Shown: one piece after another, positions 24,301 to 36,726 of the stretch
How positions within the stretch are numbered: position 1 is the first letter of the stretch
Layout of the letters: each line of letters begins with the position of its first letter
Assembly: GCA_026770025.1 (NCBI GenBank)
Contig: JAMXDE010000037.1
Location: 62,001-126,000 of the forward strand
Direction of reading: 5' to 3'
DNA length: 64,000 nt
From: Craspedostauros australis
Lineage: Eukaryota > Bacillariophyta > Bacillariophyceae > Mastogloiales > Achnanthaceae
Program-made: the position numbers and the translations under genes
Notes under the pieces: generated by a model
What the model was told of the DNA's origin: nothing
Database searches by the model: none
The model's input: the letters and a program-made list of their open reading frames with translations, nothing else

Positions 24301-27300
24301 ACCTGCTATGTTCGTCGGATACGGACAGTCACATGCGAGAGGTGTATACCGAATGATGAACCTCGCAACGGCAAGGATCCTAATCACGCGAGATGTGACA
24401 TGGATGAACCAGTCGTATGGGCAATTCAAGGGTGTTGAGAATGCCAACAGGTCGGTGATATATGATCTGGATGACGACGACTCTGAGACTGGAGATGCAA
24501 TCCAGAGAAAGAGAGTGACTTGGGGGCGAAGCTCGAATATCGCGAGGAACGCGAAGATCGGCGTAGCAGAGAGGAGCGGAAGAGCCGGACACACAAAAGA
24601 AAACACAGATGACACCGCTCACGAGCAAGATGATTTGCTACCTGCCCAAGGGGAAGAACCATCGGACAATGATGAAGACGATGAATCCAGAAGGGACAAC
24701 GACCGTGCGGGGCGGATCGATTCGGCTATTGAGCAATCGACTGCACGTATTCCCGTGAGACCATTGGCGCGCGTACCGAGGATGGTGAGTAGCCTGGCCG
24801 GCTACAACAACTCACCGATTCCCCAAGAGGAGAGGGAACGAGAATCAGAATCAGATTCGGAATCGGAGGCAGACGAAGCATCAGCATCAGGAGATGAGGA
24901 TGGCTATGACACTGCACAGGAGACGATGATAGTCCCCGCGGCTACTGGAGGACCCAACTTCCACACAGATGGGTCGATGTTCAACAGAGACGTCGCCAGC
25001 ATGATGATCGATACTACCCAAGGGAGGATGAGACTTATCGACTTCATCGCTGCGAGTCAAGATGTTGAGAACGAACGGAATGGTGAATGGTCCGAACAAG
25101 CCAACACGGCTGTGATGTTGGATCCAACGACGTTCGAGGAGTGCTGGGATCATGCTGATCCCAAGAAGAGAGAGAAGTGGCGTGGGGCTATCAACAAGGA
25201 GTTTACCGACATGGCCAGAAGAGGAGTATGGCAGAAGATCAAAAAGAGCGAGATGCCAGACGACCGACGATGCGTGAAGACCAAGTGGGTGTTCAAGGAG
25301 AAGAGGAACGGCGTGTTCCGCGCCCGACTGGTTGCATGTGGGTACTCCCAGATTGCAGGAGTCGACTTCTCAGCGCATCATGCACCGGTGATCCACGACG
25401 CTACCTACCGAGTGATGCTAACCATGAAGATGCTTCTTCGAATGGACTGCATCATCATCGACTTCGAGACAGCGTTCTTGCATGGGGATCTCGAAGAGGA
25501 GATCTACATGCAATGCCCGAAAGGCATGAGGCATGAGGCCGATGAATGCTTGTTGCTCAAGAAGACGATCTATGGGCTCGTGCAGAGCGCCAGGCAATGG
25601 AACAAGAAGCTGGTCGACATCCTGATCGAAATGAGATTCAGACAGAGCAAGGTGGATCCATGCCTCCTGATTCGGAATCAGGAAGGGAGACTGTTACTGA
25701 TCGGAACCTACGTCGACGACTGCCTGTGCATCGGGGATGAACAGGAGCTGAAGGACCTCGTGGGGGACATCAAGGCAAAGCGATTCGGTATCAAGGTGGA
25801 AGAAGATCTCGAAGACTACCTCAGTTGTAAGATCAACTTCAACCACGACAAGACCAATTGCTGGGTGAACCAACCGCACATCATCAACAACATCGTCAGC
25901 ACTTTCAAGGACGATGTGATGAAGCTGCAACGATACGGTACACCAGGGACGCCGGGACAAGGCATCCAGAGAGAGAGTGACTCACCAAAGGTCGACAAGC
26001 AGCGACACAGCAACTACCGAAGCGGAGTGGGGATGTTGCTGTACCTGGTGAAGCACTCACGACCCGACATCGCCAATGCAGTGCGAGAACTGACCAAGGT
26101 GTTGGACGGACCAACGGCCGCAGCATACAAAGAGATGCTGAGAGTCATGAAGTTCGTGTCGGACACGAGGGAGTACGGTCTGAAGATGAGACCGAAACCT
26201 TTGGAGAACGATGCATGGAAGATTGTGGTGTACACCGACAGCGAGTTCGCTGGTGACAAGGACAATCGCATCAGTGTGGGAGGACACCTCGTCCTACTAC
26301 AGGGAGTGCCTATCATCTGGAGATCGAAGGCACAACGCAGCGTGACGCTGAGCTCAACGGAGGCAGAGTACGTTGCACTGTCGGAAGCAGGCAAGGAGAT
26401 CCGCTTCCTGGCGCAATTGATAAGTGACATCGGGTTGGAGATACACAAGCCAACAGACGTGATGGTTGACAACGTGGGAGCAATCTTCATTGCTTCCAAC
26501 CCATCTACATCGGCCAGAACAAGACACATCGATATCCGACATCACTTCATCCGAGAGCTGATTGCGAACAAAGAGGCTAGAGCCCGGTTCGTACGTTCAG
26601 AGGACAACATCGCAGACGGCTTCACCAAGAACACGAAGAAAGAGATCTACGACAGACACAAGGGAGATATCATCCAGCCTCGGTCAGCAGTGGACCGAGA
26701 AGAGTAAGAGGGATGGTGGTGCAAGAGAGTGATGGAGTGTGGAGTCTATGGTATGATGTCGATGCGACAATGGAAGGGTGTCAGGAATCGAGGGTGCGAC
26801 TATGTCGTATTATCCTAGATTGCCGCACCTCCCATAATACCAAAATTAGACTGACCGATCTATCAAAGTCGGACACGCTCCCAAGTCCATTGTGGACCTC
26901 CTCCTCTGTGTGTCAAGAGTATGACGGACGACGGACAGACTAATTGTGAGACATGGTTTGAGTGGATTGACGAACGGACATGGCGAACGATGGATGTGAA
27001 AGGGAGACCGGAACACCAAAGTGTTCCAAGCATGAGGGTTGACCGGTTAACCTGAGACATCTATGCGAAAACGCTATCACGGTTGAGTCGCTCGGAACCC
27101 AGAACATGATTACGTGACTGACAGAGAACCAGCGAAGGAGAACAAAGCGCGGACTGGAACAGCATCGAAGGACTGCACTGATCGTGCCAGAACTCCATGT
27201 TCTGAGCAAGTGTGAATGTTGGTGGACATGTGAGAAGAATGAGTGAACAACACGGAAGAGTGCACTGAATGAGTGACGGATGTCTAATGAGAAGAGAGTG

Positions 27301-27568
27301 AATCGAGCATCGGCATGCATGCGCCTCAGGAGTGTAGACTGATCTCTCAACAGCTGAGCATGATGAAATGCACTTGTCATGAGCAATGAAATGGACATGA
27401 CGGAGAGAGAGATTGTGATGATGATTATGAGGGGCAACTACAGGAGGCCATCATCATCATCATGGGCAAACGAGTTGACGATTTGAGAAATGAGTATGTT
27501 GTTCTCACAGTTCTAAAACGGTACAGTGTAATAAGCATTAGACTCTACTATACCCCGGATTTCCAACA
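21370..27568 (+). mobile_element. Copia-1: CoDi-like Ty1/copia element, 5'-truncated
   Basis: One long frame (to 26707) carries the copia order. The Gag C-terminal half has two zinc knuckles (CRNCGVYGHKKADC and CKFCGKTGHKIVQC, about 21.7-21.9 kb). The protease has DSGAS (about 23.13 kb). The integrase has an HKMLGH...CEDCAIGKS zinc site and a DDYSDYCW...DNAGEN...PQQNGRVER core (about 23.5-24.1 kb). Reverse transcriptase has YVDDC (about 25.7 kb). RNase H has YTDSEFAGD...SSTEAEYVA...NIADGFTKN (26.2-26.65 kb). A purine-rich tract and the 3' LTR (26779-27568) follow. The 5' LTR and first part of Gag are absent, since the element begins at the telomere tract. Apart from this truncation the coding region looks open, so it was probably lost recently. 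Its 3' LTR abuts Copia-2 pol sequence, so it had inserted into Copia-2. Confidence 0.92.
26779..27568 (+). mobile_element. 3' LTR of Copia-1 (family A)
   Basis: Starts TGTCAGGAATCG after the purine tract ATGGAAGGG and ends CCGGATTTCCAACA. It contains the family U3 motif ATTGCCGCACCTCCCA near 26819. It is about 790 bp, within the length range of the other family A LTRs here (708-829 bp). Confidence 0.9.
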
Positions 27569-28373
27569 TTCCTGCATGAAGACCTCGACGAGGAGATCTA
27601 CATGCAATGCCCGAAAGGCATGAAGCACGAAACTGACGAATGTCTGCTGCTCAAGAAGACCATCTACGGACTCGTGCAGAGCGCGAGACAATGGAATAAG
27701 AAGCTCGTCGACATCCTATTCAAACTAGGGTTCAGACAAAGCGAGGTGGACCCTTGCCTACTGATTCGGAATCAGGAAGGGAGACTGCTACTGATCGGTA
27801 CCTATGTGGACGATTGCCTCTGCATCGGTGGAGAGCAGGAACTGAAGAAGCTCGTGAAGGACATCCGAGCAGAACGGTTCGGCGTCAAAGTGGAGGAAGA
27901 TCTGGAAGACTACCTGAGCTGCAAGATCATATTCAACCACGACAAGTCGAACTGTTGGGTCAACCAGCCACACATCCTCAAGAACATCATCGATACGTTC
28001 GGAAGCGATGTGGTGAAACTACAACGATACGGAACACCTGGGACGCCAGGGCAGGACATCCAAAGGAATAGTGATGCACCCAAGGTGGACGAACAGCGAC
28101 ACAGCAGATACCGAAGTGGAGTAGGCATGCTGCTATACCTGGTGAAACACTCTCGACCCGACATCGCCAATGCAGTGCAAGAATTGACCAAGGTGCTGGA
28201 CGGACCAACAGCCTTAGCATACAAAGAGATGCTACGAGTCATGAAGTTCGTATGGGACACGAGAGATTATGGACTGAAGATGAAACCAAGTCCACTTGCC
28301 AACGATGCATGGAAGATTGCAATATTCACTGACAGCAAATTCGCGGGTGACAAGGACAATCGCATCAGTGTAG

Positions 28374-29576
28374 CAAGGCACGGGAATTCCGTTGAAACTG
28401 ACACTCGATCGCACTTGACCAAGACGACCACTCTAGAAACGCAATCACGATTCGACTACAGCGACCAATATGCACAACCAGCAGCATAATATATAACGTC
28501 TATAACCGCTATTACTTTAAAATCCGAACACCAGGCCAATGGCAATTAAACGTTGAAACTATCACTGATCTGTTGAAACTAATGACGAAACGTTGAAACT
28601 AATGAAGAACCGTTGAAACTAATGAAGAAACGTTGAAACTAATGAAGAAACGTTGAAACTAATGAAGAAACGTTGAAACTAATGAAGAAACGTTGAAACT
28701 ATCGGCGAGGTGTTGAAATTATCGGCGAGGCGTTGAAACTAATAGAGAGCCGTTGAAAGCAGTCACGATTCATTCGTGAAGCCTTGTGACACTCCAGATG
28801 AAAAATGATGCACGTAATTTGATCGAGGCGATGTCATCACACAACAGGGCAACGGCGGAAAAGCCACCTTGTTGTGCCATTCGCTGTTTTCGCTCCCGCT
28901 GTCGCAAACGAGCCGCTCTGACAGCGCCCCCTTGCCCATCCACCAAGCTTTCCATGGCGGTTCCGTTGACATGCTTGGATCTGGAATTGGGTTGATGGTT
29001 GTTGCAATGCCGTACATGGCATTTGACGATCCTTGCAGAGTTTTGTTTTGTTTCCCCATTGTCGTGTTGTTGTGTTGGGTGTCTTGGTGACAGTCTTTTC
29101 TTGGCGTCAGGATGCGGACGAAAGCCGAAACCAGTGATGTCACTTGCCACGGATTGGCCCCGCAACCAACCGATGCTCTCAGGATCATCCAAACACGAGT
29201 CAATCACTACTGAGCAACTGTTGAAACTATCGCTGACTTGTTGAAACTAACACCGACTTGTTGAAACTAATCAAGAACCGTTGAAACTAACGCCGACTTG
29301 TTGAAACTAATCAAGAACCGTTGAAACTAACGCCGACTTGTTGAAACTAATCAAGAACCGTTGAAACTAACCCCGACTTGTTGAAACTAATAGAGAATCG
29401 TTGAAACTAGTTGGTCGCCAAATAACCGTCATAACGTATATTTAACGTTTGTATGACACCTTCATTGTTGTTCGTGTGGCCGAATCGGCACGAGCATGTG
29501 TCCCGTGACGCACGATTGCATCCGGGACTGCTGGTTTGTCTCTGAGTACCAGTTTCAACGAAATTCCCGTGCCTTG
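28374..29576. mobile_element. E1: non-autonomous DNA transposon with 20-bp subterminal arrays
   Basis: The 1203-bp element is flanked by TAG at 28371-28373 and 29577-29579. Its inverted repeats start CAAGGCACGGGAATT and run on to CGTTGAAACT, about 26 bp with one mismatch. Inside the left end are 11 units of a 20-bp repeat with core GTTGAAACT (28551-28760); inside the right end are 10 units (29221-29410) in the same direction. ACGTTA-type motifs flank the arrays (28490-28515 and 29421-29450). The centre (28761-29218) has short minus-strand frames with no recognised domain. It interrupts Copia-2 cleanly, which defines both borders. Ends, target duplication length and array design match E2 and E3, whose transposase could act on it in trans (inference). 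Confidence 0.9.
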
Positions 29577-30074
29577 TAGGAGGGCATGTCGTCCTACTAC
29601 AAGGAGTGCCGATCATATGGAGATCAAAGGCACAACGCAGCGTAACACTCAGCTCGACAGAAGCAGAGTACGTCGCACTGTCCGAAGCAGGGAAAGAGAT
29701 CCGCTTCGTGACGCAACTGATGAGCGACATCGGATTAAAGATGCACAAACCTGCGGACGTTATGGTCGACAACGTTGGAGCGATCTTCATCGCCTCCAAC
29801 CCATCGACTTCCGCAAAGACAAGGCACATCGACATCCGACATCACTTCATACGTGAACTCATCAAAAATGGAGAAGCCATAACCAAATTCGTGCGATCGG
29901 AAGACAACATCGCAGACGGCTTCACAAAGAACACCAAAAAGGAGATCTACGACGACCACAAGAATCACTTCATCCAACTGCGGTCTGCAATGGATTAATG
30001 GGAGTAAGGCGAAAGGTGAGAGAGAGAACGACGGTGATGATGGATGTTATGTTGTCGATGCGACAATGGAAGGG

Positions 30075-30821
30075 TGATAGGAATTGAGGGTACGACTTTG
30101 TCGGAATACCCACGATTGCCGCACCTCCCAACATTACTCGTCACAGCTTTGAATATTATTCGTCACATGTTCGGAGACTATTCGTCACACCTTTGAATAC
30201 CATGTCAATATGACTATGACTAAGGACACGGACGTGATTGATACCTGTACTACCGCGAGGAGGATAGCCTGTCTTCCAGTAACGCAAGGATGACACCTAT
30301 GGCGGATCAGGAGGTCCCGATACCGCGCCAACCATGGCAACCATCCAGACGACGACGTCGATCAGAACAGCAAGTCCATGGGCAAGTGGCGCACCCTCTT
30401 CAGAGGACAGCACGCGCCCCTCCTGCGGACAAGAACATCCGCAGGTTTGGAACATCAGAAAGGATCAGAACATCTGCAGGTTTGGAGCATCACCAAGAGG
30501 TGACATCGACCATGAGGCGATGGTGTCATGAGATCAACGACGGAAAACATGAGATAGGCAAGTGCTCAAGATTGCAGATCCCTACCATGCAAGTGTAGAC
30601 AGCTACGACGATGCAGAGACAAGGAAGCAAGAACAGAGCATGATGAATGAAGGGGGAAGCACCTAGGAACAACAGGACGCCTCGTGTCGCCACCGCGACA
30701 GATGCCTACCATGAAGATGAAATTGGAAGAGAAAGTGAGATTGTGCTCACAGTTCTAAAACGGTACAGTTTCTAACAGCGGATTAGATCTTAGTACTAAC
30801 TATAACCCCGGATTTCCAACA
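30075..30821 (+). mobile_element. 3' LTR of Copia-2 (family A)
   Basis: Starts TGATAGGAATTG after ATGGAAGGG and ends CCCCGGATTTCCAACA, with the U3 motif ATTGCCGCACCTCCCA near 30115. It is about 747 bp. It differs from the Copia-1 LTR at many positions, as expected for a separate, older insertion. Confidence 0.9.
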
Positions 30822-31118
30822 CAGGTATCAGTCACGGACGTTACCGGACTCGATGCAGTACTGGCAACAGTAGATACATGACTGGACTCAATTGGGAGAA
30901 TAGGATCTTCAATCTAGTTATCAGTCTAGGTCACCAGCTGCCGAGTTTTTTGGTCGATGAGTCGTGTTCAAATCGACTAGTTCATTGTTTAGTCGCAGAC
31001 AAGGAGGCCACCGACTATGGTTACTGCTCTTGATGCTACATCTCAACAGTACATCAATTCAAATCAACCCTAAATAGTACATAAGCTTGGCCAGTTGTGC
31101 TGGAAAAATTGGAGTGAA
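30822..31118. other. Spacer between Copia-2 and LRR copy B
   Basis: About 300 bp with no supported gene. It contains the 3' flank of LRR copy B. Confidence 0.4.
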
Positions 31119-33073
31119 TTAGATTCCAGGAATCCCGGCTATTTCCAATGATGTGAGGAGGCCAACCTGAGTTGGAAGCGGTCTAGTGAAATTGGTCCCT
31201 CCTAGACCAAGATTGGTGAGGGCTGTCAGCTGACCAATCTTGGATGGAAGTTGTCCAGTGAAGTCGGTGTATCCTAGATAAAGATAGACGAGCGCTGTCA
31301 GTAGACCAATCTCGGATGGAAGCTGTCCAGTGAAGTCGGTGTATCCCAGATAAAGATTGACGAGCGCTGTCAGTTGACCAATCTCCGATGGAAGCTGCCC
31401 AGTGAAGTCAGCATATCCCAAATCAAGAGAGGCGAGAGCTGTCAGCCGAGCAATCTCGGATGGAAGACGCCCAGCGAAGCCGTTGGAAGCCAAGTCAAGA
31501 TGTGTCAATTGTGTAAGTTGATACAATTCTGACGGAAACGCACCTCGCAGTGCCATGAACACTAGAGTTAGCTCTGATAGCATACTCAACATGACAATGT
31601 GACTGAAGATGATACCATCAATCTGTTCGCGAGTCCAGTAAGTCATTTTCATTGACCATTGCTCAAGGTGCGAGAGATGATACAGGGCCGGATCGAGCAT
31701 GCCCCGCATGTTTCTGTCACTCAAAGCTACTTCTACCACATGACCATCATCGCATGTCACACCACGAGAGGAAGAGTGCCAGTTGCAAAGGTCAGCATCT
31801 GATAGAAAGCCCATCTTGCGGATCCAATTGGCTCCATCGAGTGAAAAGTACATGCTCACCACTGCATAGTACTCTAATAGACGTGTGGCATTGGCTTGTG
31901 CATCTTCCGCGATCATTGATGTGAGATCTGGGTGGTTGCTGTTTGCCATCCAGTCCAGCGTTCGATGCGCAGTACTGGTTGGGCTGGCGAGTATGGCTGC
32001 ATCGATGAAGGTAGGCTCTTCTTGGAGTGTGGGCAGGAGCACCTCCCAAATCGTGAAGAAAGCATTCGATTGATCGAAGCTGTCCGTTGGGTTCGACGAG
32101 AGTAGATCACTCGGTATATGCGTGAGTGTGTGAGTTGGGTTCGACGAGGGTAGATCACTCGGTGTATCCGTAGGTGTGTGGGTTGGACTTTGTGATGGTC
32201 GATCACTCGGTATGTGCGTCGGTGTGAGGGTTGGGTTCGGCGAGGGTAGATCACTCGGTATCTCCGTCGGTGTGTGGGTTGGATTTTGTGATGGTCGATC
32301 ACTCGCTATATCCGTCGGTGTGTGGGTTGGGTTCGACGAGGGTAGATCACTCGGTATCTCCGTCGGTGTGTGGGTTGGATTTTGTGATGGCCGATCACGG
32401 GGCCATTTGTGGTGGGCTGATTACTACTGCTGCCGTCTATGTTGCTGTTGCTGCTGTTGCTTCTGCTGGTCTCGTTACTTAGGAGGAACACTACGCCTGC
32501 TGCAATGGCACCGGCTGCACCGACAATGAGTAACACCACAGTAACAACACCTTTCCAGCTCCATCCTGGGACGACCTCTGCAACTGGAATATAGGTTTGA
32601 TTGCTCGTGCTCCCATCAGGGTTGCATTGGGCACTTGGTGTTTGAGTTCGTCACAGTCGTAAAGCCCTTTGCAATTCCCTTTGCGTTTCAGCTTGCATGT
32701 GGGCTTGCATGTCTTCTTCAGACGCTACTGGCGCAGAGGGGACAGGGATTGGTGGCGGAAGTTTAGCAGACGCATCATATGTTGTCTCGTCGCCCATTGT
32801 TGGGTATGAATGTGGCTGCGGCCGCGGCTGCGACTGTGTAGGTGGGTTTGCGTCGGTCGCACCAGCGACGCAGATGTGAATGGCGCCTGCGGAACTTGGA
32901 CTCTCTCCCCCAAGGTCGTAATTGGTGGTGGTCACTGGATGATGTTGTTGATGTATTGTGAGGGCGAGGAAATTAGATGTTCCAAACGATTTCAGGCATG
33001 TCAACAAGATCAATGTTGGTCGAGGCAGAGAGAGCAACTTCGCTTCTCTACAGCAACAATCCCTTGATCGCAC
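31119..33073 (-). pseudogene. LRR copy B: paralogue of LRR copy A, frame-disrupted
   Basis: This is a direct-orientation paralogue of the gene at 4.3-7.2 kb. In gene order it has an N-terminal cytoplasmic region (frame 33073-32651; MGDETTYDASAKLPP) and a WSWKGVVTVVLLIVGAAGAIAAGVVF membrane segment (about 32560-32490). A PSDLPS/NPTHTPT stalk (about 32390-32090) and a FFTIWEVLLPTLQEEP domain follow, then at least five plant-type LRR units (LTALVYLYLGYTDFTGQLPSEIG type) to 31119. It has no LTR between WSWKGVV and the membrane segment. However, the N-terminal part, the membrane segment and the stalk/LRR part lie in different frames, with about two shifts near 32650 and 32400. The 307-codon frame from Met 32042 encodes only the pre-LRR domain and LRRs, without signal or anchor. 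It is probably a pseudogene, unless introns at those places restore it; I see no convincing splice pairs. Confidence 0.75.
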
Positions 33074-33978
33074 TCACCAGCGAGGGCGTGGTTGTCATAG
33101 GAGCAACGATACAACTCTCCAATTGTCGCAACTCCTCACAGAGTACACCCTTCGATATTTGGCCCAAAGAGGTGATACATTGGGGCAGCTGCCCCACGTC
33201 TGTCATTTGCGTCCGTGGCGATGATAGTGGTCAGTTGAGGTGTCAACCATTGGTGGTGATACCCTTTCGTACCGTTTCGTACGCATTGGTGCTGTATCAT
33301 CCCCCATCGCACACGCTGTACTCGTAGAAATCAAATCTCCGATTGTTTGTACTCGTACCACGCACTCTGACACTCATCCTTCTACTTTCGCAGATGTTCT
33401 TTATCATGGGACACGGACCGAACAGCCAAAGCGGTAATCCTCATCCGCTCCTATGATCGCATTCTATGATCGCATTCTATGATCGCATTCTCTGATCGCA
33501 TTCTCTGATCGCATTCTCTGATCGCATTCTCTGATCGCATTCTATGATCGCATTCTATGATCGCATTCTATGATCGCATTCTATGATCGCATTCTATGAT
33601 CGCATTCTATGATCGCATTCTATGATCGCATTCTTTGATCGCAGGCTATGATCGCAGTCTAGGTCGCACCCTTGGAAGGCGATGGGTGGAATGCGAACTA
33701 CCAACCATACATCGTGGAATGAATCTTCAATGCGAACAGAGAAACAGATGGCAAGGCAGATGCATCCCCTCCTATGATCGCATGCTTGATCGCATGCTTG
33801 ATCGCATGCTTGATCGCATGCTTGATCGCATGCTTGATCGCATACTTGATCGCATACTTGATCGCATGCTTGATCGCATGCTTGATCGCACCCTCGGAAG
33901 GCGATGGGTCAAGCACGAGTAGCAGAAGAGGTCGGTCGGAGGGCAATGCCATGCGAGTACACACCTCTCTACTGTACG
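33074..33978. repeat. Duplicated upstream region of LRR copy B with 13- and 12-bp minisatellites
   Basis: The region matches 7868-8338 upstream of LRR copy A but is expanded by two tandem arrays. About 33452-33650 holds some 15 copies of a 13-bp unit (TATGATCGCATTC, with a CTGATCGCATTCT variant). About 33772-33895 holds some ten copies of GCTTGATCGCAT (12 bp). Copy A has only one or two such units (8212-8245), so the arrays grew after the duplication. Homology to copy A ends near 33978, which marks the duplication border. Confidence 0.85.
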
Positions 33979-34031
33979 ACCCCATTCAGGATACGATAGT
34001 ACGTTCGTGCCGATTTTTAATTTGAGGACTA

Positions 34032-34245
34032 CCATAAGACCCACGTCAGCCAATGACCGTACGACCACGGCAGGATTCTGAAAAAATGGGCTCCTATAGA
34101 GACTATAATTTAACTATGTATACTTCAACACATTTTTAATAAGGAAAAGGTGCTATACAGTGAGTCTGGGCCTTGGATATAAAGTTATGAGGTGATGAAA
34201 ATGGCCAAGCTATCTCTAATAGGGCCTTTGTGAGTGCGTTTTTTG
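34032..34245 (+). repeat. Dispersed 220-bp repeat, copy 1
   Basis: Starts CCATAAGACCCACGTCAGCC and matches the reverse complement of 50675-50894 closely over the first 140 bp (CAATGACCGTACGACCACGG, AAAAAATGGGCTCCTAT). It then matches more loosely through GTTATGA and GGCCA to GCGTTTTTT. It has a sharp common left border and is otherwise non-coding. It could be the end of an unidentified transposon or a SINE-like unit. Confidence 0.65.
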
Positions 34246-35258
34246 CGTTGTTCTTCTTCTTGTGTGTTTTTGTCAATGAGACTGATTCGGTACATTTCTG
34301 GTTGGTTCACGGATCCGAGACCCTCTCGAACTCGATTTTGGGCCAAACATTCGTGAATGAAACGTACTCACGGGCAGACGACACAATCTCACGACGCACT
34401 CAACGTCGCGAAACAAAGCTGCCACCGTGCACAACCGCTCCAAGCGCTTCAGCTACTTTTCCAACGCTCATCTTTGTGTGGGTTGGCTCAATATATTGCA
34501 TGGGGGAGGAATAACCGCTCATGCACGAGTGGTGGTCCAGTCCATGCCCTACTCAAAGAGCAAGGCGATGATGGAGAGTGGCGTTGGCATTATCACCCCA
34601 GTGGATCACCGTGTTGGACTGTCGGGAATGTCCTTGTTCACATTTGTTCGATCCCAGTGGTTCAATCCAACCCTTGTCGAAGAAACTGTCTCCAGTCTCT
34701 GAAGTGGATCATTTTTTAAGCATACAATGAGATGCAGTCTGCTGGATTGAAGTGGGTGTGCTGGGGAAGAAGCAATCGCGGAGCCCATCCGGTCGTCATC
34801 AATCCAAAGCGAGAGTGATCATTTCGAATATCGGCTCGCGCAACCCCCAAAACGTCCTTCTTCATGTATGGCAAAATTGTACGTGATTTGTACTACTGAT
34901 CGATGTGAACGTTTCACTTTCAAATTTGAAATTTCCAGATTTTTCTCATCTTTTATCATTGACATTCGTCATACGTCACTATCAAATTGCGTTGTCCAAT
35001 CATTTCGTCTCAGAATCATGACGTATGCACACGTACATACGGACAGACAGTGTTTTGTTCCCGCAAAGCCTCAAAACCAAACAAATCCAACACATCGTTT
35101 GGCGAGAGGTGTTGAGTGCACCAACACATTCGCCCCAATAACACCGTTAGCAACAGGTATAAGAAAAACAAACACAATTACGTCCACCACAGCAAGTCAA
35201 CCAGGGGCGCAGGTCAACATTGTCGCCAACAACGACGCCATTGTGGCCATCGACCATA
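34246..35258. other. Intergenic, no recognised gene
   Basis: About 1 kb. Frames of 90-147 codons exist (for example 34230-34514, 34427-34702 and 34868-35311 on the plus strand), but they overlap each other in different phases and show no domain. Confidence 0.4.
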
Positions 35259-36051
35259 TGTCAGGAATCGGGTGTTATGAAACGCATGATTGCCGCACCT
35301 CCCAAGAGTGAGAAGACAAGTGCCATGAAACACTATATTACCGTGCCTCCCACCGTGACATTGTGAACACCAAAATGTGAGGTACATGACAGGGCGAATG
35401 GTACCATGAGACAAATGGTGAATGACAAGTGTGGATCGGATGATGATGACTGTGAAGGGTAATGCAATCATCCAATACACGGTTGCATGTCACACAGGGC
35501 TGCAATGATGCATTCGTGACCATCATCAGGTACAAGCGAATACAGCCCTCATGTAATGACGAACAAAGAACCGAGGAGTGGGAATATTCCATTACCACGA
35601 AGTACAAAAAGGATCGTGAGAGAACCCTCCGGTGATAATGGATGAAGCTGGTGACGAACCAGCGAAATGCATGTGGTAAGGGATGTCTGCCTCAACACGA
35701 GACATCGTGTGAGAAATCGTGAGAACAACGGTTCAACCGTGAGAACAGTTGTGTCTCTTGTGTTTTGTGAAAAACACGAAGATGACGATCCGACCGAGTG
35801 AATTGAATTGGTGATGCCTGTGAATCAGCCATGTCTACGATGATGAATCTATCAGAGGAAAGACAGGGTGAATTCACGAGATGGGCAACCTTGCAAGATG
35901 AATGCATGGTAGATGAGCAGATGCAACCACGAGGACTGCAGCAGGAGATCGATCATCAACATGAAAGAGCAATGAAGAGCTCACAGTTCGAAAGAGTAGA
36001 TTCTAATATCGATTAGTCTTCTACTACTAACACCACCCCGGATTTCCAACA
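35259..36051 (+). mobile_element. Solo LTR (family A)
   Basis: Starts TGTCAGGAATCG and ends CCCCGGATTTCCAACA. It is flanked by ACCATA at 35253-35258 and 36052-36057, a perfect target duplication. The U3 motif TTGCCGCACCTCCCA is at about 35291, with a diverged second copy near 35340. No coding region lies beside it, so it is a solo LTR. It is closest to the copy at 5793-6621: both share GAGCAATGAAGAGCTCACAG near the 3' end. Confidence 0.9.
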
Positions 36052-36726
36052 ACCATATGCTCAATGTGTGCTGAGTAGAGGAACACTGCGCAGCTTGGTA
36101 TCAACAGCGTTGTCAACGACCACGAGACACTGTCATGGCATGAACACACCAATGAAGCCATCCACCAAACTACTCCACTAACGCATGCCACAGCATCATC
36201 AGCGGGCTTCTCTTCTCAAGTGGCCTATTGCCGCAATACATGCAATGCTGTGTGGCATTCCATGTATTTGAAGAAGCAACTATGGCACTCGCCAGTTGCC
36301 ACACGCCACATGAGGCCTACCATGGTAGAGTCCCGATTGTGTACACCTACGGGCTCTTGGCTCCAGGATGTTTGCGCGCAAACCTGGACAGCCAAGGGCA
36401 AAGCTGCATCGGCACTCCTGTGATGGCGTTTTCCTGGGATACACTGCTACAGCGTCCAACATTGAGTAGAACGACGTATCCATGGGCCAAGTGAAAACAA
36501 CGGCCCATTTCATCATTGACAAGGCTCACTACAACGCTCAGGAGCGATTGCCAGGGCCGCAGCTCCTGTGCAACCTTGTCCTTCAGGAACATCAACCCGA
36601 TGTAGTTGCCATCCCAGCTGTGCTTTCTATCCTGCTATCAGCACAAAATCGAATAGTGCTAAGTACGTTACTCCCGTAGCCCCCACTATCTATAAATTTC
36701 ACTTGTGTTCGGATCAGCAATCGCAT
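36052..36726. other. Intergenic, no recognised gene
   Basis: Short frames on both strands (for example 36228-36494 plus and 36347-36595 minus) overlap fully and lack recognisable motifs. No gene is supported. Confidence 0.4.

Larger units (their letters stand above)
27569..30821 (+). mobile_element. Copia-2: 3' portion of a second CoDi-like element
   Basis: Begins inside reverse transcriptase (FLHEDLDEEIYMQCPKG) exactly at the end of the Copia-1 LTR. It continues through YVDDC (about 27.8 kb) into RNase H, and ends with ADGFTKN and a stop near 29998, a purine tract ATGGAAGGG and an LTR. It is closely related to Copia-1 in protein sequence. A DNA transposon (E1, 28374-29576) sits within its RNase H region, and its whole 5' half is missing. 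It is therefore a broken copy with one nested insertion and a 5' loss, older than Copia-1 and E1. Confidence 0.9.

Noticed and set aside
28551-28760. Regular short repeats resembling a CRISPR array
   Set aside because: The unit is a continuous 20-bp tandem repeat without distinct repeat and spacer, in a eukaryotic context and inside transposon ends.
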